64,000 nucleotides of DNA from Syngnathus acus. Its lineage: Eukaryota > Chordata > Actinopteri > Syngnathiformes > Syngnathidae. The notes under the pieces are model-generated. The model saw only the letters and a list, made by a program, of their open reading frames with translations. It searched no databases and had not been told where the DNA came from. A program made the translations under genes and the position numbers. Location of the stretch: positions 6,847,001 through 6,911,000 of the forward strand of contig NC_051096.1 in the NCBI RefSeq assembly GCF_901709675.1. Reading direction: 5' to 3'. Shown piece after piece: positions 43,801-55,800 of the stretch; the stretch's first letter is position 1; each line of letters begins with the position of its first letter.

Positions 43801-46448
43801 GTGCTGTTAAGTTGAAACAGATTTGTGTCAATAAAGATTTCAAATATTGTTAAGATGTTTACCTAGCGGGATTTGAGCTAGCTTAGTCCTTGCTTATGTA
43901 AATCCATAGTGTCTTTTAAATACAGTGTTCAGAAAATCATGGTGCACTTGTAGACATGTTTCAAGTGTGCTTTAAAAAAAAAATAAAAATAGGTGTTTAT
44001 ATTTGCCTACCAATTTCTCTGTTGATCTCCACATTGAAGATCTCCTCAGGGTGAGGACAAGTGAAGTCCAAGGAGGTGTTATGAGATTCTCTCAGGGTTA
44101 GACTTTTTCCGTCACAGGTCTGTTTTGGGATTGTTTGCACACACACGTTGCAGTCTGGGTCGACTGTGTCCCGGCTGATAGTAATGATGGTGTCCGGGTC
44201 AGGGGTCACAGACATCATTCTTCCAGCTGATATGAAAGGAAACAAAAAATAAGCTATAAGCATTGGATTTCTCACATGATGAGGAAAAATCGGAATGAAG
44301 CCATTTGCCTCTGGGTGCAGCTTTGGTTGTAAAAATCGTCCTGTCCATGTCTTCTCCTTGAGGGACCTCCACGATCACGGCAGTCGTCCCGAGGAGATCC
44401 AGACGTGACCGCGGTCCGCCTCTGCAGTATCTGTTGGTTATGATTTGCCCGTTGCTTCTTTTTGTGCTCACCGAGTACTGGGGTCCTTCTTGACATTTGT
44501 CTTGCGCCGCTATCTGCTTCAGGTTCTCCCGAGGTAGCTCCAAGGTCAAGACAGTCCTGTCTGGGACACTAATATCCCATTTTAGAGTTCTTCTAAAGTC
44601 CTTCCAGGTGTTTGGATTGAGCTCTCCTGCAGTAGGTGTGCATGAGCTCTGGGTACATTCTGGGAAGGGAAAAAAAAATTATATAAAGAAATATTACAAC
44701 TCAATAGAGAAAGGACTCACCTATTGTCGTTTTCACCCCCACACTGTACGCATCTTGAGGTTTGAGGCAGCTGAACTCCAGCGCCAGGTTTTGGACATCG
44801 GTCAGGGTCTTCTCGGTCTGGCTGCAAGTGCGAGCCGAGTCAACCCCGGTACACAGCTCGCATTCCGGTTCCTGCGAGAACCTACTGAGCGTCATAGTCG
44901 TGCTTGAATCCACCGTCACAACCACCGTTCGACCTTCTAAAAAAAAAAAAAAAAAAAAAAAAAGTGGGACCGGAAATGAAGGATATTTGTCAGACTAGGC
45001 AACCCAATTAAGGCATACATGTCTTGACAATGCACAAGAGGTCATTAATAATTCATAATCTGGTTGGAGTCTGAAATGTTGCAGCAGATTCTTCCTCAGA
45101 ATCCACATTTGTATTCAATTGCACCATTACGTTAAATATTCTTACTTAGTGGTCCAGCAGTCGCTTGGAACAGCACAGCCTCCACCTGCGTTTTTGGTGT
45201 AACTTGCAGAGACACGACAGCTTGATCGAGCAGGTCTAAATGGGTCACAGAACCCGCTTTGCAGTAGTGAGTGTCAGCTTTGCCGTTCCCTTCAAATGTG
45301 GTCACTGAATACTGATATCCATTATTGCACGGCTGTGACGTTTCCCGCAGTCCCTCTCCGAGGACATCCAAACCCACAACTGTCTTTTCAGGCGCCTTGA
45401 TCGTCCAGATGAATGTTCTGGGGAAGTCATTGAAGAGAGACGGCTGTGTTTCTATTGTTGAAGGCTTGCAGGTGTCGTTTGTGCATTCTGCATCACAAAA
45501 AAAAAAAAGTTATAGTCAATTTAGCACAACAAGCTAATATTAGCACTATGATTATTTACTCACCGATGAGCTGATTGATAGTAACCAAGTAAAACTGTTC
45601 AACGGAGCAGTTGAAGAGCACCTCGACCTCCTTCTCAGGCTCCAGAGCAAGAATCGAATCACACGTTTGCGTGTCGTTGGCCCCACCGACGATACACACC
45701 GTACACTTATCTGCAGCCGGGCTACTTGACACAGTCACTGATTTGCCTTTGTCCGGCCGGACTGTCAACTGTATGCATTCTGATGAAACGGATGGGAGGG
45801 AGTCAGATGATGCAAGAAAAGGAAATGGAGAAATGACAAAACAATCGAAAAGATTAGCAGCGTTGCTCACCACATCCATCTTTAAGTATGCTGGGAAATA
45901 TACTGACATTTATCAAATCAATTATTATCCAATCCAATTGCATATTTTGCCTTTATAATAGCGATTTATTGTAAAAAATAAAAGAATTATATGATAGGGT
46001 ATACTCGTATTAATAATACAAACTTAAATTTAAAGCCTAGAATAAAAGGGGCAGCTTCTGCTCCACAGAAGGACAGTCACAACTCTGTAGCAGATTGCAG
46101 GTCAATTATTAATGAGATGATCAATTCGAGCCTCCAACGTAGCGCCATAAATGCCCCATGAATTTTTTAAAGCGGAAGGTCTATGTGTCAAACTAAATAT
46201 CTCTACTGTAAACTCGATCACTGGCGCCGTGTTTTTCTTTCTTCTTTTTTTTAAGAGATCCAACAGCAGCATTTCTTGCGCATTCAAAGTGTTTGCTTTC
46301 AGTTGCTACGGCGTGACCCAATTAAACATTGAAACACACACATAGAGGAAGAACACGCAACTTATCCGTCGCAGCATAAAGTCTCACCTGATAATTGGAG
46401 AAAAATCAACAAGAAAAGTCCGAGCGGCACGCAGATGTCGAACCGCAT
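40834..46448 (-). CDS. cdcp1: CUB domain-containing protein 1, enlarged
   Basis: Type I membrane glycoprotein and Src-family substrate in cell adhesion. Exons in order: 46388-46448, 45564-45779, 45146-45487, 44721-44936, 44276-44659 (or 44309-44659), 44011-44226, 43422-43778, 42984-43343, 42704-42901, 42281-42637, 41625-41981, 41466-41547, 40834-41332. The first exon is a signal peptide (MRFDICVPLGLFLLIFLQLS). Exon 12 is the membrane span (LLAILLGIAGALLLFLLILA), followed by RKKKKA. The tail has DSHVYASIDETMVYGHLL, matching human Tyr734 and Tyr743, and ends EDYL. Length is about 1,214 residues against 836 in human. The excess comes from three copies of the exon pair 216 + about 350 bases, each second exon carrying a RTF-W motif and paired cysteines. 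Gene order (clec3b, cdcp1, limd1-like) agrees with human. Confidence 0.9.
44721..45779 (-). repeat. cdcp1: First part of tandem exon-pair repeat in cdcp1
   Basis: Exons 45564-45779 and 45146-45487 form repeat 1, 44721-44936 with 44276-44659 repeat 2, and 44011-44226 with 43422-43778 repeat 3. The leading exon is exactly 216 bases in all three copies, and all introns are in phase 1, so whole pairs could be duplicated without breaking the frame. The protein copies are diverged: RTFIWTI, RTLKWDI and RTFTWDL mark the same point. Confidence 0.85.
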
Positions 46449-46449
46449 G

Positions 46450-48240
46450 TTCGCTTGTGCCTGCAATCTTCCTTATTTCCAAAAGCGGTCCAGGTTAATT
46501 CCCCCCCCAAAGTTGCAGTGTGTCAAAGTTGAATTTTGGCTAGGTCCCGCATGACGACGCTGACAGGCAGCCACTTCCTGCTTACCTGAGTAGCAGGGGC
46601 GTGGTCCGCGGGCGCGCTGACCTGTTCAAACCTGACAGGTGAGCGAGCTCACACTCCCGACTAAATACAACTCGGATACGCACCGCGTAAAAAGCCCTTC
46701 CCTTCTTGTCCGGCGTGGGGCACAATGGCTTTGCTATTTATAAGCACTGAAATTTGCCTGCGATGGTTGTCACGGTGCGCTAACACCACGCAGGGTGTGG
46801 ACGGTGAAGCGTTTACGCGCACGCGCACAAACGCAAATCAACCCTTGTTGATATTGAAGTAGAGTAGATTTAAAAAAAATAAAAAAATACAAAGACTTCT
46901 GCTCCAATAAAAATGGCGTTTTTTGATTATTGTGTTTGTGATGGCTTTGGAGACAAAGGAACAAAAGAGTGATGCAGTCTTCTCCAAAAGTATTGGAACA
47001 GCAAGGTCAATTATTTTGTGTTTGTTTTAAGGTTAAAAATATACTATAATACCATAGCATACCATATGTGTTTACAAACCAAAATGAGATCGTATGCCCA
47101 ATGAGGAGCATTTTATGGCAACAAAAATAATCCAAATGTGACTAACATGTTTGATGAATTTCACTCCGAGCGTTGGAGAAGCTTCCCTCCTGCCTCCACA
47201 TGCCACATAACGGAGACATTCCTGTATGGAAACATACCTGAGGGCAAGACGACTCACCACACACATGCACATATTCAGTATATGTAAATAAACAGATCAC
47301 CTGTGTGTTATATTTGCATCATGAATGTGTCTCTAGATTTGTTTTGGGTCCTGACAAATGTGTCTTTTAAATGACATTGTAGCGATTATTACTTTTCCAA
47401 AGTGCACACTGACACTTTTTTTTTTGTTGAACCAGTCCGACAACATGCAGATTGGGCGTTTTGGTGGCTCCATGTGTTGTGCCTGCAAACAAGGGAGCTC
47501 ACTCAGTGAAGAATCAGCAGCTGTCACCAATCCCTTCCCCTCCCGTGTTAGTGTAAAAGTGGGGCAAGACCACATGTGCTTGCAGGGGCCACGACTTTGC
47601 ATGTTTTCATACCAAGGAATAAGGTTTCACGGCAAATGTTTCTTTCCCACACTCAGACGGATCTTCCGCAGCTGAGATGGCTTCAGAGAGTCAAATTTGG
47701 CTCCATACTGTTTCTCATAGACATTATAAATTATGTGAGTTAGTGAACATAGTCAGTCACATAGGATTGTAGAAGTGCAGTTTGCAACATGGCTTCAGAT
47801 CCCACTCGGTGGTGTGAAAGGTCGTCTGTCTCCTATACGTGGCCTGTGATTGACGGCATGGCAAACAATCCAGGTTGTAGCCTGCCATAACATAGAAAAG
47901 TGAAAAATACTTTTACACATAGAATAGGCTCATATAGGGTCATATTTTGCCGATTTTATAAATGGGATTTTAACAATTAATACAATGAATCCACATTGGT
48001 GATGACTTTGGAAATACAGTGTACATTTTATGCCCTGTTGCCACCAGCTCAGTTTACCATTTTAGAAAAAAAAAAACGGGGATAAAATGCCCGCAACCGA
48101 CCCCTCCCTGCCAGTGGAACTAACCGTACCAAGTGCACCAGTCATATCAAAAGGCAGCTCTCCTTCCAGCTGTCTGTACAAAATTAAACCCCCCGACTGT
48201 CAAGATAGACGCCTCTCGTAGGAAAGACAGCTTGGAAAAG
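46450..48240. other. cdcp1 promoter side and gap before the LIM gene
   Basis: Divergent intergenic space. A GC-rich stretch at about 46540-46710 is the likely cdcp1 promoter or 5' UTR. The rest is AT-rich. I looked for an upstream proline-rich exon, as expected for a full limd1, and found no long open frame. The frame at 48133 opens at a GTG with a stop just upstream. Confidence 0.45.
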
Positions 48241-48246
48241 GAGGAA

Positions 48247-49742
48247 ATGGACACCAGTGGTGGTTCGCAATTTTATTTTGGTAAGATGGAAGCTCTGTTG
48301 TATGATATTCACCTCACGACTACTCCCTCAATGAATGACTTGAAAAAAAAAGAGTATGTTGTTTGCAGGTCATTGTGCAAAATGCAATAAAGAAGTGCTT
48401 GGTGCAGGAAAGGCCTGCCAGGCTTTGGGACAAATATTCCATCAAACGTGTTTCACCTGCAGTGTTTGTGGTGAGTATTTATACTGACAGTCTGACAAAT
48501 GTGTTTTAAAAATACATACATGGGAAACATAATGAATGTAGAAATGTTGTTTATCATTACACAAACAGTTTGTATTTTCACTGCTGAATATCTAATAAAT
48601 ATAGATTCTTTTCAATCTTATTACTTTGTGCAAGTGTACTTAATGTTATGGTCATTATGAGTATATTTCTATTTTCCCCAGTATGTTATTGCAGAATAAA
48701 TGAAATTAAATGAAACGTACCCTCCTCGTGTTCACTTTGATTTGGTAGTAAAGTGAATTTATTTCTCATTAGATAAACGACTTCAAGGCAAACCGTTCTA
48801 TACAGTGACTGGAAGTATCTATTGCGAGGAGGATTTTTTGGTAGGTACACGCTTGAACTGTTTCAATTATTTTGGGTCATTATCCCGTTGGACTATAAAA
48901 CGAATATGACCGTATTCTAAACCCTGTGCAAAACAGTACGGAACACAAGTGATGCTTTCTACATGCAACACAATAACGCCAGTGTTTTTTTTTTTTTCAC
49001 ATTTCATTTTTTGCATCTGTAAAAATAGAGCTCATTTGACTTGCCAAACAGCTCCAATTTGATCTCATTTATCCAAAAGGAAATGTCATGTTATTTTAGT
49101 GTGCATTTTTTTAATGAAGTACTGACAATATTTTCCATATATGCAGTACTCTGGAGTTCATCCATCCCCTGAAGTCTGTTTCAGCTGTGATCAGATCATC
49201 ACAGATATGGTAAGGGATCTTCTATATTAGTTTGTGTACAGGGTTAATATTCAATATGTGTGCACCATCAGGTTGTGCAGGCTCGTGGGAAGACGTACCA
49301 CTCGGCCTGCTTCCGTTGTGTTGTTTGCAAACAGAGCCTGGAGGATGTTCCCTTCACCGTGGGCCCTGACGAGAAGGTTTACTGTATTGACGATTACCAC
49401 AAGTAAGTATAATTGCTATTTATTTACTGTCTTACTGAACATTGGCTCACACCCAGTTATTGGGAGTTGGAAGTCAGTAGAAGCAAGACAGGTTTAACAT
49501 GAAATGGCTGTTGGTGGTTTCAGGGTGCAGGCTCCTTGCTGTGCTGCTTGCAATAAGCCCATACTACCAACTGAGGTGGGCCTTCAAGAAGTCATTTCTC
49601 ACACTTTTAAATCCATTATTCTCAATTTTGAATATTTGCTTTATATCATTGTTTTCAGGGATGCACAGAGTCTATTCGAGTGGTTTCATTTAACAAAAAC
49701 TACCATGCAGAGTGCTACGGATGTGAAGTTGACTTTGTTTGA
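48247..49742 (+). CDS. Short LIM protein, Limd1/Ajuba-like, third LIM domain cut short
   Basis: Exons 48247-48280, 48369-48470, 48773-48840, 49147-49209, 49272-49402, 49524-49575, 49659-49742 give about 177 residues. After MDTSGGSQFYFG come LIM1 (HCAKCNKEV to EEDFL) and LIM2 (CFSCDQIITD to YCIDDYHK). LIM3 begins CCAACNKPILPTEGC and stops after YHAECYGCEVDFV. Exon phases and wording match the LIM block of LIMD1, AJUBA and WTIP, whose third domain continues after that CE. Here the frame runs past a weak GT and stops, with AATAAA at 49764. The long proline-rich N-terminal half of LIMD1 is also missing. Its place beside cdcp1 fits human LIMD1, so this may be a reduced limd1. A longer isoform from an upstream exon outside my recognition, or partial pseudogenisation, are alternatives. 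Confidence 0.7.
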
Positions 49743-49763
49743 AGATAAGATTGTTGGGTATAA

Positions 49764-49769
49764 AATAAA
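49764..49769 (+). terminator. Polyadenylation signal of the short LIM gene
   Basis: AATAAA 22 bases after the stop codon in the LIM gene's last exon. It supports that the transcript ends here. Confidence 0.55.
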
Positions 49770-50132
49770 CTATAGAATATTCAATATTGTTTCTTGTTTA
49801 ATTTTGCCTGGATGAATCTAAAAGCATTGTTTTGTCTTTTATTCTTTGATCATCTTTGATGACACACAGCATGAAATAACATCATTGTATCCCAAATATT
49901 TTTTTTAAATCAATGACATTAGATGTATTTGATTTCATTCAAAACATTGATTAACGATAGTCTCAATAAATTATGTCACAATGGAATGAATGTATTTGAA
50001 AAAAGAATGCATTTTATTACCTCACAGTTGTTGTTGTTGTAGCGCCACCCCGTGGCGCTATTTGCAAATCACACACTTTGCCGTCCCGGAAGACAGCGCT
50101 GTGGAAATGAAGAAGATAAGACAGCGATGGAA

Positions 50133-51634
50133 ATGGCGTCAGTCACTATCCGTGGCTGTGCTCTGTGCACGGTAACTTTGTTGAACTTTGCCTTTGTTTT
50201 TTTATCTGGTGCAGATTTTATTCGCTTCATATCATTCCGAGCCATCTACCATAACATCACCGGAGAGACGACACTTTGCCAAGGTAAAAAAAAAACTTCC
50301 TCAAGTGTCACTGCCAAGCTATCGGAAACTTTTACAAGTGTGCACAATTCACTTGTCACAATTAATTCACATTTGAGGTCAAATTAAAAATGTCGGAATG
50401 TTCCCCCTAGTAATCTGTGCCTCTGCTTACTCGATCAACATTCCATAAATTATTTAATAAATTATATTTTTGGATAATATGCAAAATTAGACATTGGATT
50501 TAAAAGACACAAGTTTTTAGCACACTAAATGTAATGATGTTGCAGTGATGCTGTAGCCTTGAAGAACATGCTCAGACTATTCTCTTTATGCATAATGTAT
50601 GCATATAATACTGGGTTATTATAGTTAATCAACTTACATCACTGCCAAATTGCCATTATATTACAATACTTCCATGTAATGTATTATTGTGGCATAATTT
50701 CAATTATACTTTTTTTATTATTATTTAGATGATGATTAATTTGTGATGATAAGAGAATATTGCTGCTGTGACAACCCTAATTTTCAATCCTTTTTTTATT
50801 CCCCTTCTAAGACTCCATACCATGGTCAGAGGCACTACGAGATCGCTCTGTCCTCAAGTCTCTGGTCATGGATGCGGCTCTGCTGGCTCTTTTCACCGTG
50901 CAGCACAGTCTGCTTGCATGGCTGCCTGTCAAACAGGCCTGCCAGTCCATCCTGGGCTCCCTGAACAGGACTGCGTACTGTTTCACCACTGCACTGGCTC
51001 TGCAGGTACTGCAGCTCACACTCAACTCAGCCATTATCATTTGCTATTTGATTCAAGTCTTGTATTTCCACTGTTAGATCTTGATGCATTACTGGCAGCC
51101 TGTAACTGGCGCCCCCTGTCTGTGGTCAGTGCGCCATGCACCTTGGAGCGTCTGGTTCCCTCTCCTCTGTTTCGCTGTGCACTTCTTTTGCTGGGCCATC
51201 ATCTGCACCATCCTCATGATGTTTGACTACCCAGAACTTCTGGGCATTAAGCAGGTAATGTATCATTTGTACGACATTCAAATGGATAAATCCCGAACAA
51301 CGTGCCTCTTCTTGCATAGGTGTATTACCAATGTTTGGGTATGGGGGACCCGCTGTCCTACAAATCATCCCAGGCCCAACGTTTCCTCTCTCACTTCCGC
51401 CATCCGGTGTGTCTGGAACTTGGCGTTGTGCTGTGGCTCCTGCCGGCTTTATCCCTGGACAGGCTGCTCCTGGCATTAACGATGTCAGTCTACCTGGCGT
51501 TGGCACACTCGCTGGACAAACAGGATTTAGCTTTCCTTTGCGACCAGCTTAACAGCAAGTTTCAGCTCCTTACCGAGCCGCACCGGGCCAAAGCCCCAAC
51601 CGCCAGCCTTGACAGCAAGCACAAGGAGAAGTGA
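50133..51634 (+). CDS. nrm: Nurim, inner nuclear membrane protein
   Basis: Multi-pass protein of the inner nuclear membrane, related to isoprenylcysteine methyltransferases; its biochemical role is unsettled. Exons 50133-50283, 50812-51005, 51078-51254, 51320-51634 give about 278 residues (human 262). The start MASVTIRG is chosen by alignment with the human N-terminus; an in-frame ATG two codons earlier (50127) is possible. Hydrophobic segments include LLNFAFVFLSG, LALFTVQHSLLA and WFPLLCFAVHFFCWAII. Family wording is clear: VFDYAEL-type MMFDYPELLGIKQVYY, SHFRHPVCLELGVVLWLLP and LAHSLDKQDLAFL. In human it is next to PPP1R18, as here. Confidence 0.93.
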
Positions 51635-51670
51635 AAGTAGTCATACTGCTGTGACCTAGAGCCAACTTAA

Positions 51671-51676
51671 AATAAA
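51671..51676 (+). terminator. nrm: nrm polyadenylation signal (AATAAA)
   Basis: Canonical signal 37 bases after the nrm stop. Confidence 0.7.
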
Positions 51677-51689
51677 ACACTGTCATTAA

Positions 51690-52825
51690 ACTAACTGACG
51701 TCTCTCCTGGACTTGGAAGACCCTCCCCTCCGCCATGTCTTCTTGATGTCTTAGTACATTTGCTGTTTAACAAAAGGAGGATGCCGTTACAAAATGTGAT
51801 TCCATTTCACCCAGAGAAACCACAACAGATCTTTTTTTCTTCCTCAATATGCATTTCTGAATGGTGATTGGTTAATGGTGATATAATAGGCTGTCATTTT
51901 TTTATTGTTTCATTTTTTATCGTTTATTAAAAGCTGCTGCTGACCTTTGAACCCTTGTTTGTTTTAAAAACATACCACACTGTAGTTGTGCATTTGAATT
52001 AATTCTCCAGTCTTTTTAATAGGTAGTAACAAGTGACATTTTTTTGGTTTCAGTCCAGATCCTGATTCTTTCTGCAAGTTACTTCTTTAGCTCTGCCCCC
52101 CTCCTTGACCTCTTTCATCCTCAATCTCCTCCAATTAGACAGCGAGAAGAGACGTGTGTGCATGTGTTGGGGGGTAAGAGCCCCGGCCGGGCAGACGGCT
52201 GTGCTCTTTAAACGCCTTTCTTAGGTCTCACAATATGGTGCTTGCCACTTAACTCTACAGATGGAATTGAACGTAATTATCGGATTAGTGTCCTGGTCCT
52301 TGGAACCTGACAATATTTACTGTACTCCAGCGATGGTGCCGTGCTTTGGTGCTCTGTTGATTCTGAGTGGGACTTAAAAGTACGACTGGCAATTTTGTTG
52401 TTTTTTTGGTGGGGGTGAAACTGCACATTTATTTTTTTGGAGAGCACGGCAAAGTGGATCCAGCAATTGTACGAAAACAAAGCAGGCTTCTTGTAAGTAC
52501 CTTTCATATGTGACTACTGTTATATTGATAATTTGATTGTATATGGAGAAAATAAATCCTGTTATAAAAATCAAATGCTTCTTTGTGGTAGTTTGATTTG
52601 GTGTAAAAAAAAAAAATCTTGTAGCATTCCAAGAAGTGTTGAGATTAATTACAGGAGACGAAGCTTCTTGTATAACGCAGTGCAGTTCTACACAAATGTA
52701 AACAACAGCATTAAAAGTCTAAATTAAAACGGAGCATTTTTAAAAAGAATTTGGTTAATTTGTTTCCATGGCCATAATGATGTGAATCTCTTCGATTGAA
52801 CTGAAATGAATTTCTCATTTCTGCA
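51690..52825. other. Gap between nrm and the ppp1r18 coding start
   Basis: No coding exon seen. A purine/GC-rich patch near 52140-52210 may be the ppp1r18 promoter. An acceptor (TTTCTGCAG, about 52828) before the start codon implies a noncoding first exon somewhere in this stretch. Confidence 0.4.
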
Positions 52826-52863
52826 GCCCGCTCACACAGGCCAAGACCTGCTGCGTTTCTGTT

Positions 52864-55800
52864 ATGTCTGTCTCCTCTCTTCCGGAATGGAAGCAACTCC
52901 TCTTGGAGAGAAAGAGGCGAGAGGAAGAGGAACGAGAAAGGCGAGAAAAAGAAGAAGAGCAAAAGTTTGCCGACATGCCTGCCTGGAAGCGTGGGATTAT
53001 TCAGCGGAGGAAAGCAAAGCAGGAAAAAGATATGCCCGTCCTGCCGTTGGATGCTCAACCATCTTCGGATCTACTGAGCGACACGGAGACCTCCGCCCAT
53101 GTCAATCAGAGAAATGAACTCAGTCCAGAGCCGAGCCAATGGATGGACGGAGACCCGAAATTAGTGAGTCAGGTCTCTGTGGAAACCATAGTTCCGCTCC
53201 ATGAAAACCCGTTTATACTCACGCAGAGTATGTGGAGGAGGAGCAAGGAAGGGGATGGAGGATACCAGGAGAGGGGCAGTGACTCGGAGGTCAAAGAAAA
53301 GGACAAACTGACCCCTAGGGGTCACGATGGGGAGACGGGGAGAGGAAGAAAAATAGAACAGAAAATAGAGAGATTTCGAGATTTGAGTGAAGGAAGAGAC
53401 AAGGAGAGGAGCAGAGATAGGAGTCAAGGGAGAGACAATAGCAAGGAGATTTGGAAAGAATCAGTCAAAGATGGAGCCAAGGAGAAGGAAGAAAACGAAC
53501 GAGATCCAGCAAATTCATTTTCCCCGATGGTCCCTTGTCTTCGAACGATCCGCGCGGACAATATCATCATCATTGAACAGAATCGGAGAGGCAGTGATGA
53601 AATCAGAACAAAATGGCGGGAGTTGGAGGTGGAGCAGCCTGAGGAGGACTCGCAAGGAAAGAGAGGGATGAAGATGGACCTCAGGGAGATCCTGGCAGGG
53701 GGTGCCAGTGTGACAGAGATCCGAGCTTCTGATGTTCTAATCATAAAGCCCACAACTGGCGTGGAGGAACGCTCTGCGGGAGGGGGAGGAGCCAACCCCA
53801 ATGAAAGACCAAGCGGCCCAGAAACAGTCATGAAGGACAGCTTGGATGACAACGTGTTTTCTGAACGCGGTGGGAGGGTTAGCCAGCTGCTCAGTAAATT
53901 CGGGGAGCTCCGTAAACCTCCATCCAGATCCAAAAGTTCCGATAATTTCCTTAGGCCCGGTAGGAGGAAAAATTCACAGGAAAACAATGAACAAACATCT
54001 GGCGTGTCCCTCAAAGGTGTGCCCAAACGTTCATTTAGCTTCTCCGATAGGGTCGTGTGCGCTAAAGAAAATGGTTTGGATCCAGATGGATACTTTGAAA
54101 GGAAACGACGTGAGAGGATACATTTAGACAGAAGCGGGAAGGAAATCCCAGTAAAGTATGGAAAGCAAAATGATGGGCAATTAGAAGGTCAGAGTCACAC
54201 AATCCAGAAAAGATCCGATACAGGGATGGGATTCCAAAACAGGAGTGAAGTCAAAAAATTAGACCCAGTCGAAAGGAGGCCAACAGGTGATGAAGATAGA
54301 GAAGGTTTCACCACCGCATCTGTAAAAAGCACCGAGGGAATTTCATTCGCTAGAAGAATCCCGATCCGGCAAGATGGAAAATCCAAGATGGCTGAAAGAG
54401 AGGCCGGCGCCGTTTCGGACAGAGGGACCGAATGGGAGCTTTTGTCCCATCACACGGAAGAACTCATCAGCAAAATCGAAAAAATCATCGACGAACCGCC
54501 TTACAGGAATGAAGCCTATGAAGTCGCCCCCAGATCTCCAAAAATGGGGAACTCTCCAGGTCCCTTAGAAATCCAGATCCCAAGGACCGTGTTTTATGTC
54601 GCGGAGGAGATGGCCAGAAAAAAAAAGGAAGGGAAAGACTCCGAAGAAGGAGTGGAGAGGAGGGATAGTTGGAGGCTCGGAAAACCCGTCAGCCGCATCG
54701 AGTCCTTGCGTGAGAAAATAAGACAAAAAGAGCAAGGACAAAATGGAGGTGAAAGTACCTGTGAGGAACCAGAAAAAGACAAAGAACACAAGAGGATGAC
54801 TGAAGCAGACACATCGGTTCAGACATCCGGGTCTGCCTTTGACATCACGCAGGAAGTCGACGTGTTGAAAAACTGCCCTCATCTTCCTGTTTCTGTTCTA
54901 GACTCACCCACAGCCGCTGAAGAGGAAGTCAGTAGCGGCTTCGAAAACGCTCCGTCCGAAGACCAATGTCTTCAAAAATCCGATACTTTAAAAGATGCGG
55001 ACCGACAAGTGACCCGACAAAAAAGCCGACGCCCGAGCCAGGAAGGAAAACAAGAGGACACAAAGGACAGTGACGTAAAGGTCAACGCATCATCCATCGA
55101 GCCTGGGCAAGCTCCTTCACCTTCACCGCCTCATCCCAACTCCTTAGCAGAAATGAGCCGGATCTACAACTTGGAAACGGTTGGTTCCAGATCAGGCTTG
55201 TGTTTAAAAGAAAGAAACGTGGACGTGTCATCGGTACATCTCATCAAGGTGAAGCCCCTCATCGATACACACAAAGGAGATGGTCAAGGTGAAGACGCCT
55301 GTGGACTTAAAACCATCCAACTTCAATTTGAGCAGTTTCAACTTAAAGAGCAGGAAGTGCTGACGTCTCAACATGTTTCCTCAAACTCTCCGTGTAAGGA
55401 CAAAGAGGTCAAAGGATTCAGAAAGCATCAGACTGGTGAGATGGTTAAAGAAACATCAGAAATAAACCCCAAAGTGTGTCTCAGACGTGTTGGAGCTTCT
55501 CCAACATCTCAACTCAAACAACCCAACCCGATTAATAGCTCATACCACAAGAGCCAATCCCAGGATAAATCCGCAAAAGCCTCCGACGGTGCTCCAACTC
55601 CAGCTTCCTCGCCATGTTCCACATCTCCAGCCGCCTCTCCGGCACCATCACCGACATTCTTTACCATTCGCAGTGCCTCGAAGCGAGGAGCCACCATTAC
55701 AATCACCCCGAACAAAAACACAGGAACAGCAAAAACAACCGATACTAAAATCCCCCAGCCCACCCAACAAACCCAAACGGTATCGACTGAGTCCACAAAG

